NCBI GenBank assembly: GCA_018398805.1
Contig: JAGFBZ010000849.1
Location: forward strand, 558,001 to 622,000
Reading direction: 5' to 3'
DNA length: 64,000 bases
DNA from: Hirundichthys speculiger
Lineage: Eukaryota > Chordata > Actinopteri > Beloniformes > Exocoetidae
Part shown: one piece after another, positions 25,871-39,171 of the stretch
Layout of the letters: every line of letters begins with the position of its first letter
Numbering within the stretch: the first letter of the stretch is position 1
Position numbers and translations under genes: made by a program
The notes under the pieces: model-generated
The model's input: the letters and a program-made list of their open reading frames with translations, nothing else
Databases searched by the model: none
What the model was told of the DNA's origin: nothing

Positions 25871-28800
25871 CAGAGGACCTGCCTTGAAAGTGCAAGAGTC
25901 GCATTTTAATTTTTTTTTTTTTCACTCGGTGCCTGCCTGTCATGCCAGAATGGCACCAATTAGCTAAACTTTGAAAATGGATGTGGCAGTACATGGCTCA
26001 TAAATGTCTACTTTGGATAAACTGACTACTGACCACTGAAGGCAGTTTGGATGGCCTATTCTTCATATATAGAATAAAATATAATAAAAGAAGCACAATA
26101 TGATCAAAAACCATCAACGCACAGAGATGTCCATGAAGAAAAAGCTGTATCAGAGACACTTTTGCTGACTCTTACTTCATCACATTTCTGAATAGACGCA
26201 TAACAGACACCGGCTCCTGATATCTCTGATCCAGCCCAGTGTCTCCAGAAACAAAGCTTTGGAGTTTTCCAAATACAAGTGAACTTCCAACCTTTTACTA
26301 AGAGGCTTTGGTTAAATTTCAAAGGCTTCCTGGTTTTTCTTTACTGGCCAAACATGCCCCAGCTGTACACAAAGTGTCCACTCTCATTGAGACCCTATGG
26401 ACGCAGAAGGAGATGAGACACCCCTTGACGTAACCAAACATCTCTGTTTAAACAGAGGGGATGCCATTGATGTTACTGGTTTGCTAAAACAGGTAATTCT
26501 TCATTCATGGCATGTGTGATATCACAGAATGTATATTCTAATGTTTGTAAGCCTTGGATCAAGCCTGCATGCCTCCACAAGGAGAATTCAGTTTTGTCAC
26601 TGTTATGAAATAGAACAGCTACGGTGATATTCCATGGTCTGTCTATTAATGATGGTTTTTTTTCCATAACATGTCCATATGGACTTCATAGAAGGTGTCA
26701 ATCTCTTAATTGATAGATTGCAAAACCCACAAAACACACCTCTACAGGCAGTCCCATCAAGCAACTTCACTCCAGGATATATGGCTGTATGTTAAATAAT
26801 TGGGCAGTGAAATCTTGACCCAATGAATCCATTATTTCTCATTCAGTGTAACCATTGTCTTAAAGCCTGCCTTATGTGCCCAAACTGCCTTTAAAGGCAT
26901 GTTTAAGAGACAAGAGCCCTCAGCCCTAGAATGAGCTAACTCAATTATCATAGCAACTGACAATGCTCTTTAACATGTCAATGGTACTTGTCTTGCATGC
27001 ATAATTTTGCAGTGTTATTGTCGTGGCCTCTGTGTTTCTCACTGACAAAAACTCAAACCACAGGCACGGGGGCCTATTGTCATGGGCGCATCCATCTGGA
27101 TCAAGGCCATTAGAGGATATTTGCACTTCCTCTGAGACTCCTGGCCCTTTTTGACATGTAACAGAAGGAGCAGGCATCACCCACCAGTGCAGGGCCAATT
27201 GACGTGCAGATTGACCTGAGGGACAGTGAAGGAGGGCAGCCAGCAGGGCAGAACTCCTGTCAAACCCAGTGATGGACACCCATGTAGCAGCTGCTGCTTG
27301 GCCTGCAGTTTCTGAGGTCCTATGGCAATTGATGGGACATGACGAGGCAGGCAACCAGGTTTCATTCCTTTGTCCCTGGGGATGTCAGGAGGGTGTATCA
27401 GAATGTCAGAGGCTCTTGGCTACAGCACACTTGTGGTGTCAGCAGCCTGTGGTATAACTACCCATCGTCTGCCCTCATATATATATCAATGAAAAAAAAG
27501 CTCTTCAGTTTTCAACTACAATGAACTCTCTTTTTTGTACAACCTCGGTGTATAAAAGGTGGAAATATGTGGAGTGAATGCCACATGCATGCGCATGTTG
27601 ATGAGTGTGTGTGTCTGTGCCTTCACAGGTGAAGAGTACAGTATGGTATGAGTACAGATAAAGAAACAACGGACAAAAAAAACTGCTCTAAGTGATATAT
27701 CTAATAGAACCAATTTAGTGCCAAAATACACTTTAGCTGTCAATCCACAGCTTCTATGTGTAACTTATACGCTTGTCACAGCATACATAGACTTTCTCAG
27801 CTGTGTTGGAATGCTGACAGCACAGAGATAGGGATCTTGATTTGATTAAGAGTCAAAGTTAGCGTCTAAGTGCTGGAGCCAGTAGTGGTTCAGGCGGGTG
27901 GGCAAGGCAACTGTTGCAAAAGAGGCGAGGAGTAGAGGAAGGGGCAAAGTGTGATGGGGGGGTTACCTGTGGCCCTGTCTCCAACTGGGAGTAATTTGGA
28001 ACAGACTGCTCCCAATGTGTTCATTAGGTTATGATTGGGCTGAACGCAGGTGGGGAGGGCCTGCCTGGCCTGACGCTGAATAGTCGTGATTGTGCCCGGC
28101 ATAAAACACCATCTGTTTCGATGCGGCAATGAGGGAGAGAGTGAAGCAGCAGGAAGGTGGAGGGAGCTACAGAAAAGTGAAAAAAGTCATGTTTTATGAT
28201 ATCTTAACACTTTTTTATATTAAAAAGGAGGAAGAAAATCAGTTATGGCAATATAGTCTTAAAGCTACATGTAGAATAAAAAGCACTGTTTTTTTTTGTG
28301 CAAAATGTTTAAATTGACACTGTCAATGATCTGAAAAATTGTCCATATCTAAATTTTATGCAAAAATGTATTTGCATAATGTTATTAGTGGTCAACTAAC
28401 ATTGCAAAATGGCCAACTTCACCCTGGTTGCGACTTGCAACTGTAAGCAGATGACTGAAGACACAAGGGGATTGGAGACGGGGCATCAGAGTTCATTTAT
28501 GGGCCGCCTGCTTCAAAGCCAGGATGTTTTTGGTTAATCCTGCGCTCATACTAGCAGACATACAAATGTTAATCTAGGTGTTTACACGCACAGTTACTGG
28601 TCTGCTTAGCTATAGGCACAGCATTGACCAAAAAAAAAATCGCATTCAGAGGTCTCTTGCGGGTAAAATCGTTGAAGACAAAAACATCTTTTATCTCAGT
28701 CAACCAATTTCTCTGTTTTTTTTTTTTCTTTTTAAAAAAAAAAAATCTTTTTCTCCCACTGCACGGCCCTGGGAATAAAAAGAAGGGATTGGAGGAGAAG

Positions 28801-31719
28801 AAGGCCACTGTTTGCTGCTCGACTTTTGAAGTGTCTTTATCGGGCTTGGCAGCGTGGTCTTGCGTGTCCAAGCCTCGTCGTGCTTTTCATCCTTTGTGTT
28901 GTCCAAGGTGTGTCCAATGCACTGGGGCTTTGTGTGGTGAGGGAGACGACACATCACATTCTGTCTTCTGTCCCAAGCTGGGGGATGGGGAAGATTGAGG
29001 AGGGGGGGGAGAGTGTCTGTACAACAGAGGGGGCACAAAAAGCAAACTTATAGAAGGCCGCAGCTCTTCAAAGCCACGATGCACAAAGGCCTATAAAGCC
29101 TTACTTCATGCAGAGTTGTGCCAGATGTAATTGCAGGGTTCTTGGAGATAGAGAGTCACAAGAAATTTTTAGCTCCACCCCTGATAGGGCTGTGGCTAAT
29201 AAGCTGCAACCGCAATTTGGTGTGAGCAGAAAAGTTAGCTTCACTTTTATGTCGAAAAAAAGTAAGCAATTAAGTTATTTTCAGGGCTTGGGTACAAATT
29301 GCCTTTAAAACTGTAATGTTGTGTGCAAAGCTTGATTGTTGGAGGAGGACTGGCTGTCCCTATTATGCATCAAAAAGCGATAAAACTACATTGACAAGAA
29401 ATTACCCTCCCATTTTCTGCTCTGCCATGGGCTTTATGGTATAGGCTCTTTCAAGTCTTCCTTGTTCCTTTCAACAAAGATTTTAGTTTATTTATTCTTA
29501 ATAAGCCCAGAGGTCGGCAATACATACACAAGGCATGGCAAGTATAGGCAGGCTGTAGTTTTCCTAATCAGCCTGACTAGTCTTCATCTGTTTCCTGTGG
29601 CCTCCTGCTGAGATGGGAAGGGTGTCGAGTGTGCATTGTTAAATATGTTCTTGGGCACAAATGCTGCCACTGTTGCACAAGCTGTTCCCCATTTGTGTGT
29701 ATGTGTGCACGAATGGATATGTGCATGTGCACTGTTGACAGTGACAGTGAACGGTGATGGGAAAAGTGGAAAGGGTGGTGCAATGAGTTTAGGGCTGTCG
29801 ATGGGACTCCCACAGGAGGGACACGCCCCGGTGTTTGCCAAGACAGACAACGAAGGCAAAGACAGATCTGCCTTTGCATCTTAAAGGTTCAGCAGACACC
29901 TCTGTAGCCAGAGAACAGTAACTTCTGGTTATCTCTTCATATTCTGGGACCAAAGGCCTCCTGCTAGGAATGTGGAAAATATGGTCTCTGTATCTACAAG
30001 GTCAAGGCTTAGATGTCTTGCACAAAAGATTTTAAATGTGACAGAGAAAATTAAATTCTGTAGTGCTTCATCAAGGTGACATAGTGTGGGGACAGTAACA
30101 GCATGTAAATGTATCTCACTGGGCATCATCTTTGCAAGATGATGTGTTTTTTTCACCTCCCTCTCACCAGTGTGAATCTGATTTTAAGTTATTTTATATC
30201 TGTAGCAAAGTAGAAAGACCTGCATTGGCTCTTTTTAAGAAGATTTGGATTGCCCGTTCAAGTTAGAGAAAAATATTAAAACATGATCAGTGAGGAATTG
30301 AAGGATCTTGTAAATATCCTATATACGTATATAACAGTTCCTTGCAGAGCTGGGTCCCCAAACACACAGCAACCCTTTGCATATCAATAAGATGGGATTT
30401 GAATGAAATAGGATATTCAAAAATAGCTAAATTGGTCTACGGGGATTACTTTGTTTATGTAGGAGCCACATATATGAAAACTCATACTTAACCATCAAAA
30501 AAGAAAACAAATGTTGAAAACCAAATATGCTTGAATTACAGTGGTCACTAGGAGTACAGAAGTAAGTGAAGGTAACTGTCAAATGAAAATAATAAATTTG
30601 TACAAATAATGGTGGTTTGTCACTACAAACTTTGTCTAAGTTAAACTTTTAGGTTCACTCTAGGATCTCCTCTAACTTTCCACATGTAAGCACCATTCTC
30701 AGGTCACAGAACAAATCGCAAAGGTCACCGATCAGGTGTCAGGGATCATAACATCCCAAGGGTGCCTTGAGTCTCATCCCAAAACCTCTAACATTTTTCA
30801 AAGCCCTCCTGCAGCCAAGGCCCTCATCAGCACGTGCCCCCGAATGGCCTCATACACATATGCACTAACCCACACTCCTCTCTGGCGGGTGAAGGAGGAA
30901 CCTGCATGCATCATTTGGAGACGCCACGATGTGCTAAACTGGCTTGGTGTGTCCAAACCCAGCCTTAGATCCAGCAGGGGGGACAGTAATGATGCTATAG
31001 GGGCACAAACATGTACAGAGGGCAGCTCATGAAAGATTTTCACATCAGTCTTGCTTGACTATACAGAGGATGTTTTAACAGCAAGAGGATAATTATTCAT
31101 CACCGACACTGGTCCTGCTGCCTTGTATTTAGATTCACATTTGCTTTAATTTAATGTTTACTAAAAAGTCCAAATAAATAAATTCACTGTGGTTGGACAT
31201 AGAGGGAGATCTTCCCCTCAACTTCATCACCAAGCTGCTTAGCAAACAAGGAAAATGAAGGATCATCATTTAAAAAAAAAAAAAAAAGGAGTAATTCAGT
31301 CATTCTGCTTGTAATAATCCTATGTAGATTTAATATGTATTCATAAAGGCCTCGTTAAAGGTGTGCGGTCAAAACCGCTGATTTATTTACACCTCTTCGT
31401 CGCCTTGTCTGCTCAGTCCCATCAATAAAATCAACTCTCTTCAGGACTGATGACAATCACAACATGGGCCGAGCCCTGTACCTTACATAGCAGCACCATG
31501 GTACAATGTTACAAGAGCCTGAGAAAATCCAGAGCATCTCTTTGCAGATTATTCTTTATCCAAAATGAAGTTCTGAAAAAGAACAAGTGTGGTTCACACA
31601 AACTAGCTAAACGGGTGAGAATTAAGATGTTGCAGCGTGGGATGAGGCAGTTATGCATACATAACATGTTGAGGCTGGGACCCCCTACTGGGAAGAGGCA
31701 CGACAAAGCCTCTCTAACA
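25871..31719. other. Intergenic, no gene recognised
   Basis: No gene or identifiable transposon. An A-run at 28735-28745 lies next to T-runs, making the local frames unreliable. The frames near 28624-28998 and 29577-29879 are not supported as genes. Confidence 0.5.
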
Positions 31720-31800
31720 GCAATACCTCTGGGACAGCTAATGATTAATTAGCTTGTGTCATTAAGTGAGGCAAATGTCAGCCGAGCTTCTTGGGGAAGC
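31720..31800. promoter_or_regulatory. Candidate homeodomain-rich regulatory element
   Basis: A 17-bp near-palindrome, GCTAATGATTAATTAGC (31737-31753), carries overlapping TAAT/ATTA sites. It is followed closely by GTCATTAAGTG and TGTCAGCCGAG, in non-repetitive DNA. Paired homeodomain proteins bind such inverted TAAT sites. Assignment as an enhancer is inference. Confidence 0.2.
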
Positions 31801-34800
31801 TGTCACACCATGTGTAGGCTACTCACAAGTTTCCCCCTCAGGTGTCAGTGGAGGGGAGGTGGGTAGAAATGCACCGTTACCAGTCGAATCCTGACACCTA
31901 GTGGTCAAATATAAAACTGCATCACTGTCAAGCAAAAATATTCACAGAAAAGTTCAGCTTGTCCTCCTCAGACTATGCAGATAATATTTTTAAAAGAAAA
32001 ATAACAGCAACAGTTATAGTAATGATAATAATCAAATGCATGCATATAACTTAGGTCCCGTGTCAGTAACAATGGGCCTGCAACAAAGAAGCTATCCAGA
32101 TTTGGCTTTGGGATTACTCTCTGATCCCTGATCACTAAATTAGCTGAGATGGCCTTTGACCTTTAAATGTCATTCAACTCATTAAACGTGGCATTGACGT
32201 CAAATAGACAGAGCTCTTACTTTTTCTCACAAACAAGATTTGAAGCGGATGTTTGCTGACACACAGGCATGCTTGGCAAGACAAAAAAATATTACCAGGG
32301 CTTGCCTGATATTTCATTATAGTTTAATAATACAGAATTTAAAAAAAAAATTAAACATGAATTAATATATTCGGACTGAAACGTAGGTAATTTAAATTTT
32401 CTTACCAGATAGCTGAGGTGCAAGCAAGGTTGATTACTTCCTTGCAGTTTGTAGCTGATCCAGACCTCCAAATTAGTAGTGAGAATCACCCAAGTTGATT
32501 TATTTACTGCTTTTTTCTCCTCATCAGCTACCATTTGATTTTCATTACACACATGCTCACATTTAATTCCTTCTTCTTTCTTCATCCCTTATGTCAGTTA
32601 GTCTGAGTCTTGAGAAGGTCAGCACTGAATCCTGGCCTGCTGTACAATCAGACCAAGATGAAGTGAGAAGGCCCTTCTCTTCACCAGAATAGTGGCAAAT
32701 TGTGCAAAGGCTTAACACACCCACAAACCTACACAAGTGCACACCTCATATCTGTTTATTCATGTCTGCAAACGGATAGGGGTGCACACACACACACACA
32801 CGCACGCACAGAGACAAACACACAATCGCCCTCACCCTTGCATAGACATACGCATACAAAAGCACACCTGTCAGGGCCTTTCCACTGTGTGAGCAAAAGC
32901 AAAGAAGTCTGGCCCCCCTTCTGGTTCTCTGTATGTGGTATCCCATGTCTGTTATATTAAAGCAAATCCATTCAGTTCCCACTTTCTCATCTGAAATAAT
33001 GGCATGAGCAATTTTCACATTTAGGCAAGCAAGGACACATGCAGACTTTCTCTCTCTGCTTAATGAATGGAATCAGGCCCGGGCCCCTGTGGCTGTGGTC
33101 CAATCTGCCTCTGAAGATTTCTGCAATTTACAGACCAAAAAAATAAACACCCATCTTTCTTACATGTTTTTTTTTTTCATTTCCAAAACACACCAGTGCA
33201 TAAGGCATTTTGTTATATCTGTGACATTTACCATATCATAAAATTAGTGGAATCTTTGTGTTTCTGACCACAGTCAAAAGGGGCTGGGGCCTTGCCAGGA
33301 GCCTCCCGATTGTGCCAGTCAACTGGTGTGTGACATTCATTTGAAGGAGAATCTTTCAAATAGAGAGATTGAATTAAACCGCACTTTGGTCCAGAGTGCT
33401 CTCTCATTGCCACTTTGCACCATAACATGTCTTGTCCTAAAATAATTAGATTGAGGCTTTGGATGGTGGAGTGGCCGGATCCTCAGTGGTCAAAAGAAGG
33501 AATGGTCTGTTACTGAATGGAAGCTTCAAGTCTTAAAAAACACTTTATTTCCTTACACTTGAGGTTTGTTGTCTTGTGTGACTATTATCCTCATTCACCA
33601 ATTGCTTTCATGCAGCTGTGCCCCTTTTAAAAAGTCTTTGTGCCAGCACCATGAATACAGGGAATGTGTCCATGGCAGGTAGCCCTTATCGCAAGTTAAT
33701 CTGCTGAAAGAGCCTCATACAAGTACTTTTAAATTCTCCCCAAACCACAGAAGGTTCATCATCAATCGAGCACTTTTCCCCTTTTGTAGGACGGATGAGT
33801 GTGGTGCACGGCCGGTGACAATGGCAGCCAAGTGTAGTAATCACCTTCTGGGGAAAACACTGGTAATTACTTCTAAACTGTTTGGGCTTGGGAGACAACT
33901 GCTATTGTGATATAAAATGAAAGGCTCCCTTTTGGGAGCAGTGCTCTGATGGTTTCTCTCAATTTGTTTGTCATCTGTTTGTTTACAGAGACTTTTCTTT
34001 CATTTGCCCACGACAACCGTGCTTCTCTTATTTGTGCGTATGCATATGTTTTAGCTGGAGGGCATGAGGACATGCTGACTTCCTGCCAGGAGAAGGGCCA
34101 AGTCTACAGACTCTTTCATTACATTTCACGTGACAACAAATCTCTGCAGTTCATATAATTACACTACCCTGATGGACCCTCCACCTCTGTTTCAGTCACA
34201 CCTAATCCATGATATTTTTGCACTTATATCAATTTTTCAGAAACATGTCATTAGGTGTGATGCTGTCAATCTTTTGCTGCCATTATGCTTAGAGTTAAAT
34301 CAAGGTAGAACTGAACTACTGCAACATTTAAATGTCAAACTAGCATCAACTGCTTTACAATGACCTGTTGACTCTTTTACTGTGTTGCTTATTAAAGAGT
34401 AATACGCTCACAGACTTCCTTGATTTACTCCAGACACATTTATTGGATCACTGAAGACAACTCCTTTGAATACAAGACAATTATTTCAGTGTCATAAGAT
34501 TTAATCTTCATAATATCCAAAGCATGTTCTCCCCAACAATTTCATCATATTAACATGTTTATGTACATAGTCGTGACAGAGATTCCCTATCAATACATGC
34601 AACAATACATATAAAGATGAAAAGATGTGCCTTTAAGGCAAGTACTTTTCATTTCACTGTTGATGGAGGACTCACTCAGCACCACCTACACTCACCCTTA
34701 ATCTTACCGTCAGCTCATCTTGTTAGCATGGCATCTTTTCATGTGGAGTCTGACTGAGAACCTATGTAGAGCTTTTCAAGTTATAAGGAAAAAATAACAT

Positions 34801-35215
34801 AAATGAAACCACCACCCCAAATAAAATGAGGTTATTTTCTTACACTCTTTAATCTACAGTATCAGGGCAAAAGGGAAACATGGCTTAGACAAGTAATTGA
34901 CAGCCACAGGTATAGCACGCACAGCTCTCCTGTGCACAAAGGGAGAAGTTATCTATTCATTTAAGTACTGCACTACCATTTTTTAGACATTTCAGGCACT
35001 CATACATTTTCCCTTTTTGTTTTTGCATTGAAAATATATGGAGTCCAGTTCAAGCATAATACTTCAAATAATGTACCAAATACTGTTTACAAGTAGGGGG
35101 AAGGCCACTGTTAGGGTAAAGAAAAACAGAACTGGAAAAATGCTTAAAAAAATACTTAAAGGGAAAAAGATGAGTGGAGCTTGTCTGCATCCTTCTTCAT
35201 ACAAACCTACCAATA
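31801..35215. other. Intergenic, no gene recognised
   Basis: A CA-repeat at 32785-32810 and otherwise unique-looking sequence. A stretch near 33260-33460 looks compositionally unlike simple repeat and could be a noncoding element, but no specific motif supports it. No gene was seen. Confidence 0.5.
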
Positions 35216-35381
35216 CATACATATATATTTATATATATATATTATATACATTATATAGACACATACATAGATATATATATATATATATACACATATCATA
35301 TATATATAGATATATATATACACACATATACATATATACATATAGATATATACATATATAGATATATATATATACACACAT

Positions 35382-35446
<65 letters not shown>

Positions 35447-35447
35447 C

Positions 35448-35496
<49 letters not shown>

Positions 35497-35501
35497 CATA
35501 G

Positions 35502-35565
<64 letters not shown>
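35216..35565. repeat. Long (TA)n / TATACA-type microsatellite
   Basis: About 350 bp of alternating TA, interspersed with ACAC, CATA and GATA units (for example 35270-35330 and 35395-35435). Tyrosine/isoleucine-rich frames on both strands are artefacts of the alternation. The tract abuts the possible interspersed repeat that begins at about 35566. Confidence 0.95.
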
Positions 35566-35566
<1 letters not shown>

Positions 35567-35900
35567 GCTGGGCAACAATTAAAATTTTTGATCACGATTA
35601 ATCACATTATTTCCCTGATTAATCATGATTAATCGCATTGAATACGCAAAATCAAATCAAAGTAGTGTAAAATGCACTTTTATTTAAATGTTCTGCTGGC
35701 ATATGGACTAAAGTGCCATAACATTTGTCGTTTAAACACTTTTAACATCAGCACTTGTCAGTAACACATATTTAGTGTAAATCTCATCTTAAAAAATCTA
35801 AAATAAAATAAAGCTTATTGCCACCGCCAAGGAATTAATGTCATCCTGTTTTTATTTAAAAAAATTTTTAAAGTCTACAAACAAAATCCAACAAAATGAT
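35566..35900. mobile_element. Probable interspersed repeat with inverted ATTAATC motifs
   Basis: The sequence begins GGGCTGGGCAACAATT. It carries several inverted copies of an ATTAATC-type motif (GATCACGATTAATCAC, then GATTAATCATGATTAATCGC). This start is familiar to me from dispersed fish repeats, but I cannot assign a family or define the far end. No coding capacity was seen. Confidence 0.4.
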
Positions 35901-36684
35901 TGTGGCTCAGCACAATCATAACATTAAAACAGGTAATTTCTGAGGTAACAGCAGAAACTTTTATCGGGGAGTTCAACTTGTCAGTTGTTACAAATAACCT
36001 TGCTTCTGTTGAATCCTCCATCTGGGAGAACTTTAAAATGAAAATGTCCATGTTAAAGTTCAGTAACTTTACCAATCCATGTATCATTTATTCTTTCCAT
36101 TTTCATTTTCAAAAAATAAATAAAATAAAATAAAAACTGACATTTTATTATGGTTTTCGTTTTTTAATCTAACACACACACAAAAAAACAAACAAAAAAT
36201 GCCTGTTTTTTTAGTATTTCAATTTTAGACATGGATCAAAAATATGAAATATGGATCAAAAAAACGGGCCACAGGACTGAATTTGTTTTATAAGCAAGGA
36301 CTGGACTTTCTGTTGTCATTACACATCTGTGCCACTAGATGGAGCTGCATTGAAGTAACCAGTAAGAGAACAGCAGACAGTAAACACATGGAGCAGATCT
36401 GATGTAACATGGAGGAATGACTTGAAAGTTTTGTTGCAGTCTAGAATTTTTTTTTTAGACAGAATTGTTAATATTGCTACCTGAGTTCCTACCCGAACTG
36501 TAAAGTTCATGGATTTTTACCTCTCTCCATTCTCGACCACGAACATCCGGGCCAGTGGAATCCGCGGGTCATAGAAACCGGTCCGAGGGGGCAAACAATC
36601 GCTCACTATTGCTAGCGAAGCCGATGCATTTTGCATTTTGTGCCTGCTCTGTCTGATTTCGTGCAGTTTATGATAGGGGGAAAG

Positions 36685-36892
36685 ATGGTGAAGAACTGTT
36701 GTGTGTTCAACTGCACCAAAAATGTTGCTCGCCAGCCACATTTGTCATTTTATATGATTCCTAGCGAGGCTACAGAGCCTGAAAGAAGAAAGCGGCTGCT
36801 CGCTATTAACAGAGCAGACAAAAATACTCCAGAGAAATTATGGTTGCCCAAATCAGACTACACGTATGTTTGTTCAGCACACTTTGTAACAG
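36685..36892 (+). pseudogene. THAP-domain first exon of transposon copy 1
   Basis: The frame starts at an ATG with a G at -1 and A at -3 (AAAGATGG) and gives about 69 codons. It ends at a consensus donor, ACAG followed by GTAAGA. The N-terminus reads MVKNCCVFNCTKN and the C-terminal part reads YVCSAHF. These are the two halves of the C2CH zinc-binding THAP module, a sequence-specific DNA-binding domain of P-element and related transposases. The frame itself is intact, but no downstream catalytic exon lies inside the element, so no functional transposase is expected. Confidence 0.7.
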
Positions 36893-37090
36893 GTAAGAAA
36901 TCAGATTTTTTCAAAACATTTTAGTTTTTAATTTCTATGTTGAGATCTAATATTTTGACGTGTTTGGGGAGGTCCCATTATAGATCCTTCAGGTCTGGTA
37001 AAAAGATGCTAGGTCTGTCTGCTGGGGCTGCTGACCCAAGTGACTGTCGAGAGACTCCACAATATATCTAGCCTATAATTATATACTTAC

Positions 37091-37274
37091 GAGGAGTTTT
37101 TATGAGATAATGGTACACATCTGGGTACCCCAAACGAGGCCATTGTTTGGGGTTATTCGTCAAAGAATCGGCTGTGTGCTGGTATGGACACAAATCTAGG
37201 CCGACTATGTCCAATTTTGCTTTATACCTCGCTAAAGCCTCTGGCTTCAACTCATCCTGATATTGGTAAGCCAT
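37091..37274 (-). pseudogene. First exon of second transposon protein, copy 1
   Basis: On the minus strand the frame begins MAYQYQDELKPEALARYK and continues to GYPDVYHYLIKTPRKY. It stops at a strong donor, GTAAGTATAT (from 37090 downward). The W-P-x-x-x-Y-x-D-x-Y-x-Y-L-I pattern (WPRLGYPDVYHYLI) resembles the N-terminal part of YqaJ/SWIM-type proteins that are widespread in fish and cnidarian genomes and accompany ISL2EU elements. Later exons are absent. The link to the YqaJ family rests on memory of this motif. Confidence 0.5.
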
Positions 37275-37453
37275 GCTCGCCACCACAGGCACCAGTGACA
37301 ATCGCCAAACTAAGTTAAAATACAATAAAGACGCTAAAATGGAAATAACTGAAGGAACTGTGAGTGAAAAATACCTGACTGCAAGTTTGTTTGCCCCCTC
37401 ACGCTAAAACCGGAAGTGTAACCATGGTGCTTGACGTCACGCCGATATCGAGA

Positions 37454-38805
37454 ACGTCTGTTTTAGCTTTTCCTTATGTTTACTGTTTTACACACACTGT
37501 ATATACACACACACAGTGGAGTTAAAGGTTTGGAAAAGCTCAAATTAAGTTTATCTGTAAAGGTAAGAGTGCATTTATATATGCTTTCAAAATGTTGGTG
37601 CAAGTCTTTTGAGAATACTGCAAAGATTAGGGAACAGTTTTCCACTTCACTTTATCTTGATGAGCTCAAGCTCAGTGGAAGCAGTGGTGCTGCTGGATCA
37701 TGTTCATGTGTGTTCGTTCTCTGGATGGTCAGTCATCAGTCCATCAAAGGGCCACATAGAGATAAATGAAGCAACTTCTTACAAACTAATGTCTGCCTAA
37801 CCAAATATGAAAATGGCAGTGATAGTGGAGAAAGAAAAAGAACATAGCAGACCACATACTCTGATCCTGATGTGTTTCTTGAAGATAATAGGAGTGGTTT
37901 GCTAATAAATCAAATGGTCGACATGTCAACAAAAAGTTGCTTATCAGCAGCTTCCACATAGAGACATAAGACAGCTTTAATATTAATTTGAGGTCTTTAT
38001 GTTTCAAATGGGGAAAATTTGTTTTTCCTTGCTTTTGGACAATTGCTGAATCAAAGAATTACTGCCAAGCCCTATAAAGTTACAGCTTTGTGTACAAGCT
38101 TGATGTTTGCAATCAAAAAGGCATGGCACTCTTGGTTTTTAAATTGCAGGTAAATACATTTATAATGAAAGTTATATAACTAGTTTGCATGAGAGTACAA
38201 AAATGTTGTTTGTGAATACAAGTGTTTTTCTTGATGTTAAGCTTATTTTGTTGGCAAACTGATACTAAATGTGAATAGGTCACTTTTATTATTAGACCAA
38301 CTATTGAAGCTGTGTCAAAACATAGCTGTGCCTTACATTTTTGCCCTCTGCACCTTGGTGTTCCCTGTGGGAGGCTGCTAAGTTGTTACTTCAGTCAGAA
38401 CCTTCCAGTGGAGACACATCTTAGATGTTTATTGTGTAATAAACACAAAAAGATAGTAAATTTCTTATCACATTGTTGTCTGCTACCCTTACAAGTTGCC
38501 AGTGCATCTACTGGTTTTGTAGCTTTTCTGCCCTCTAGTGGGTACATTTGAAATCACGCATTTGTTAAAAGAAAGCTAAACTTGACTATCAGTCACTTGA
38601 AATAGGAAAAAAAAGGTCCACTTTACAAGATTTTACTTTTTCAAGTTAAAAAAAAAAAAAAAAGACCAGTCATTCATTTGCTGATAACAGATTTTTTTCT
38701 TCATACATACTGGTAAAAATTATGATAAACACAGTTATGTGATTGGAAATTTGCAGTTCTGAGGAGTATACATTTATTGACTGTGTTCAACTTTGTGAGC
38801 TCGTA
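37454..38805. other. Intergenic, no gene recognised
   Basis: Unique-looking AT-rich DNA with an A-run at 38647-38663. No gene or repeat family recognised. Confidence 0.5.
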
Positions 38806-39171
38806 CAGTCATGGAAAAAATTATTAGACCACCCTTGTTTTATTCAGTTTCTTGTTCATTTTAATGCCTGGTACAACTAAAGGTACATTTGTTTGGACAA
38901 ACATAACGATAACCACAAAGATTGCTCATAAGAGTTTTATTTAAGAGCTGATATCTTACCATTTTCCATGGTTTTCTTGATTATAACCTAAATCACTTAA
39001 GTTTTTACATCAATAGCTATGGCGTTGTACTGCCAAAAGCACTGCTTTTATGCATTCAGTGTTCTCTTTTCTGTCTGTTTTAGTCACATGATGACGTTTA
39101 GTGGTACCAGGTATTAAAATAAACAAGAAAGTGAAGAAAAAATGGTGGTCTAATAATTTTTTCCATGACTG
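38806..39171. mobile_element. MITE with perfect 28-bp terminal inverted repeats
   Basis: The left terminus (38806-38833) starts CAGTCATGGAAAAAATTATT. The right terminus (39144-39171) is its exact reverse complement over 28 bp. Each end is flanked by TA (38804-38805 and 39172-39173), the Tc1/mariner target duplication. The 366-bp element has no coding capacity and must rely on a transposase supplied in trans. Perfect repeats suggest either recent activity or a young copy. The interior matches a dispersed fish repeat I recall. Confidence 0.9.

Larger units (their letters stand above)
36531..37453. mobile_element. THAP-type DNA transposon remnant, copy 1 (ISL2EU-like)
   Basis: The ends are inverted: the left begins TCTCGACCACG, and the right, read on the minus strand, begins TCTCGATATCGGCGTGACG. 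Both subterminal regions carry an inverted GGGGCAAACAA block (36590 and near 37390). The left end holds a plus-strand THAP-domain exon. The right end holds a minus-strand exon of a second protein. Most of the interior, including any transposase catalytic domain, is gone. The flanks are AT on the left and AC on the right, compatible with a 2-bp AT duplication later mutated. A THAP protein plus a second convergent gene fits ISL2EU elements, but a P-element relative is possible. Confidence 0.65.

Noticed and set aside
35174..35632. Tyrosine/isoleucine-rich frames on both strands
   Set aside because: They are produced by the TA microsatellite, which is open in several frames at once.
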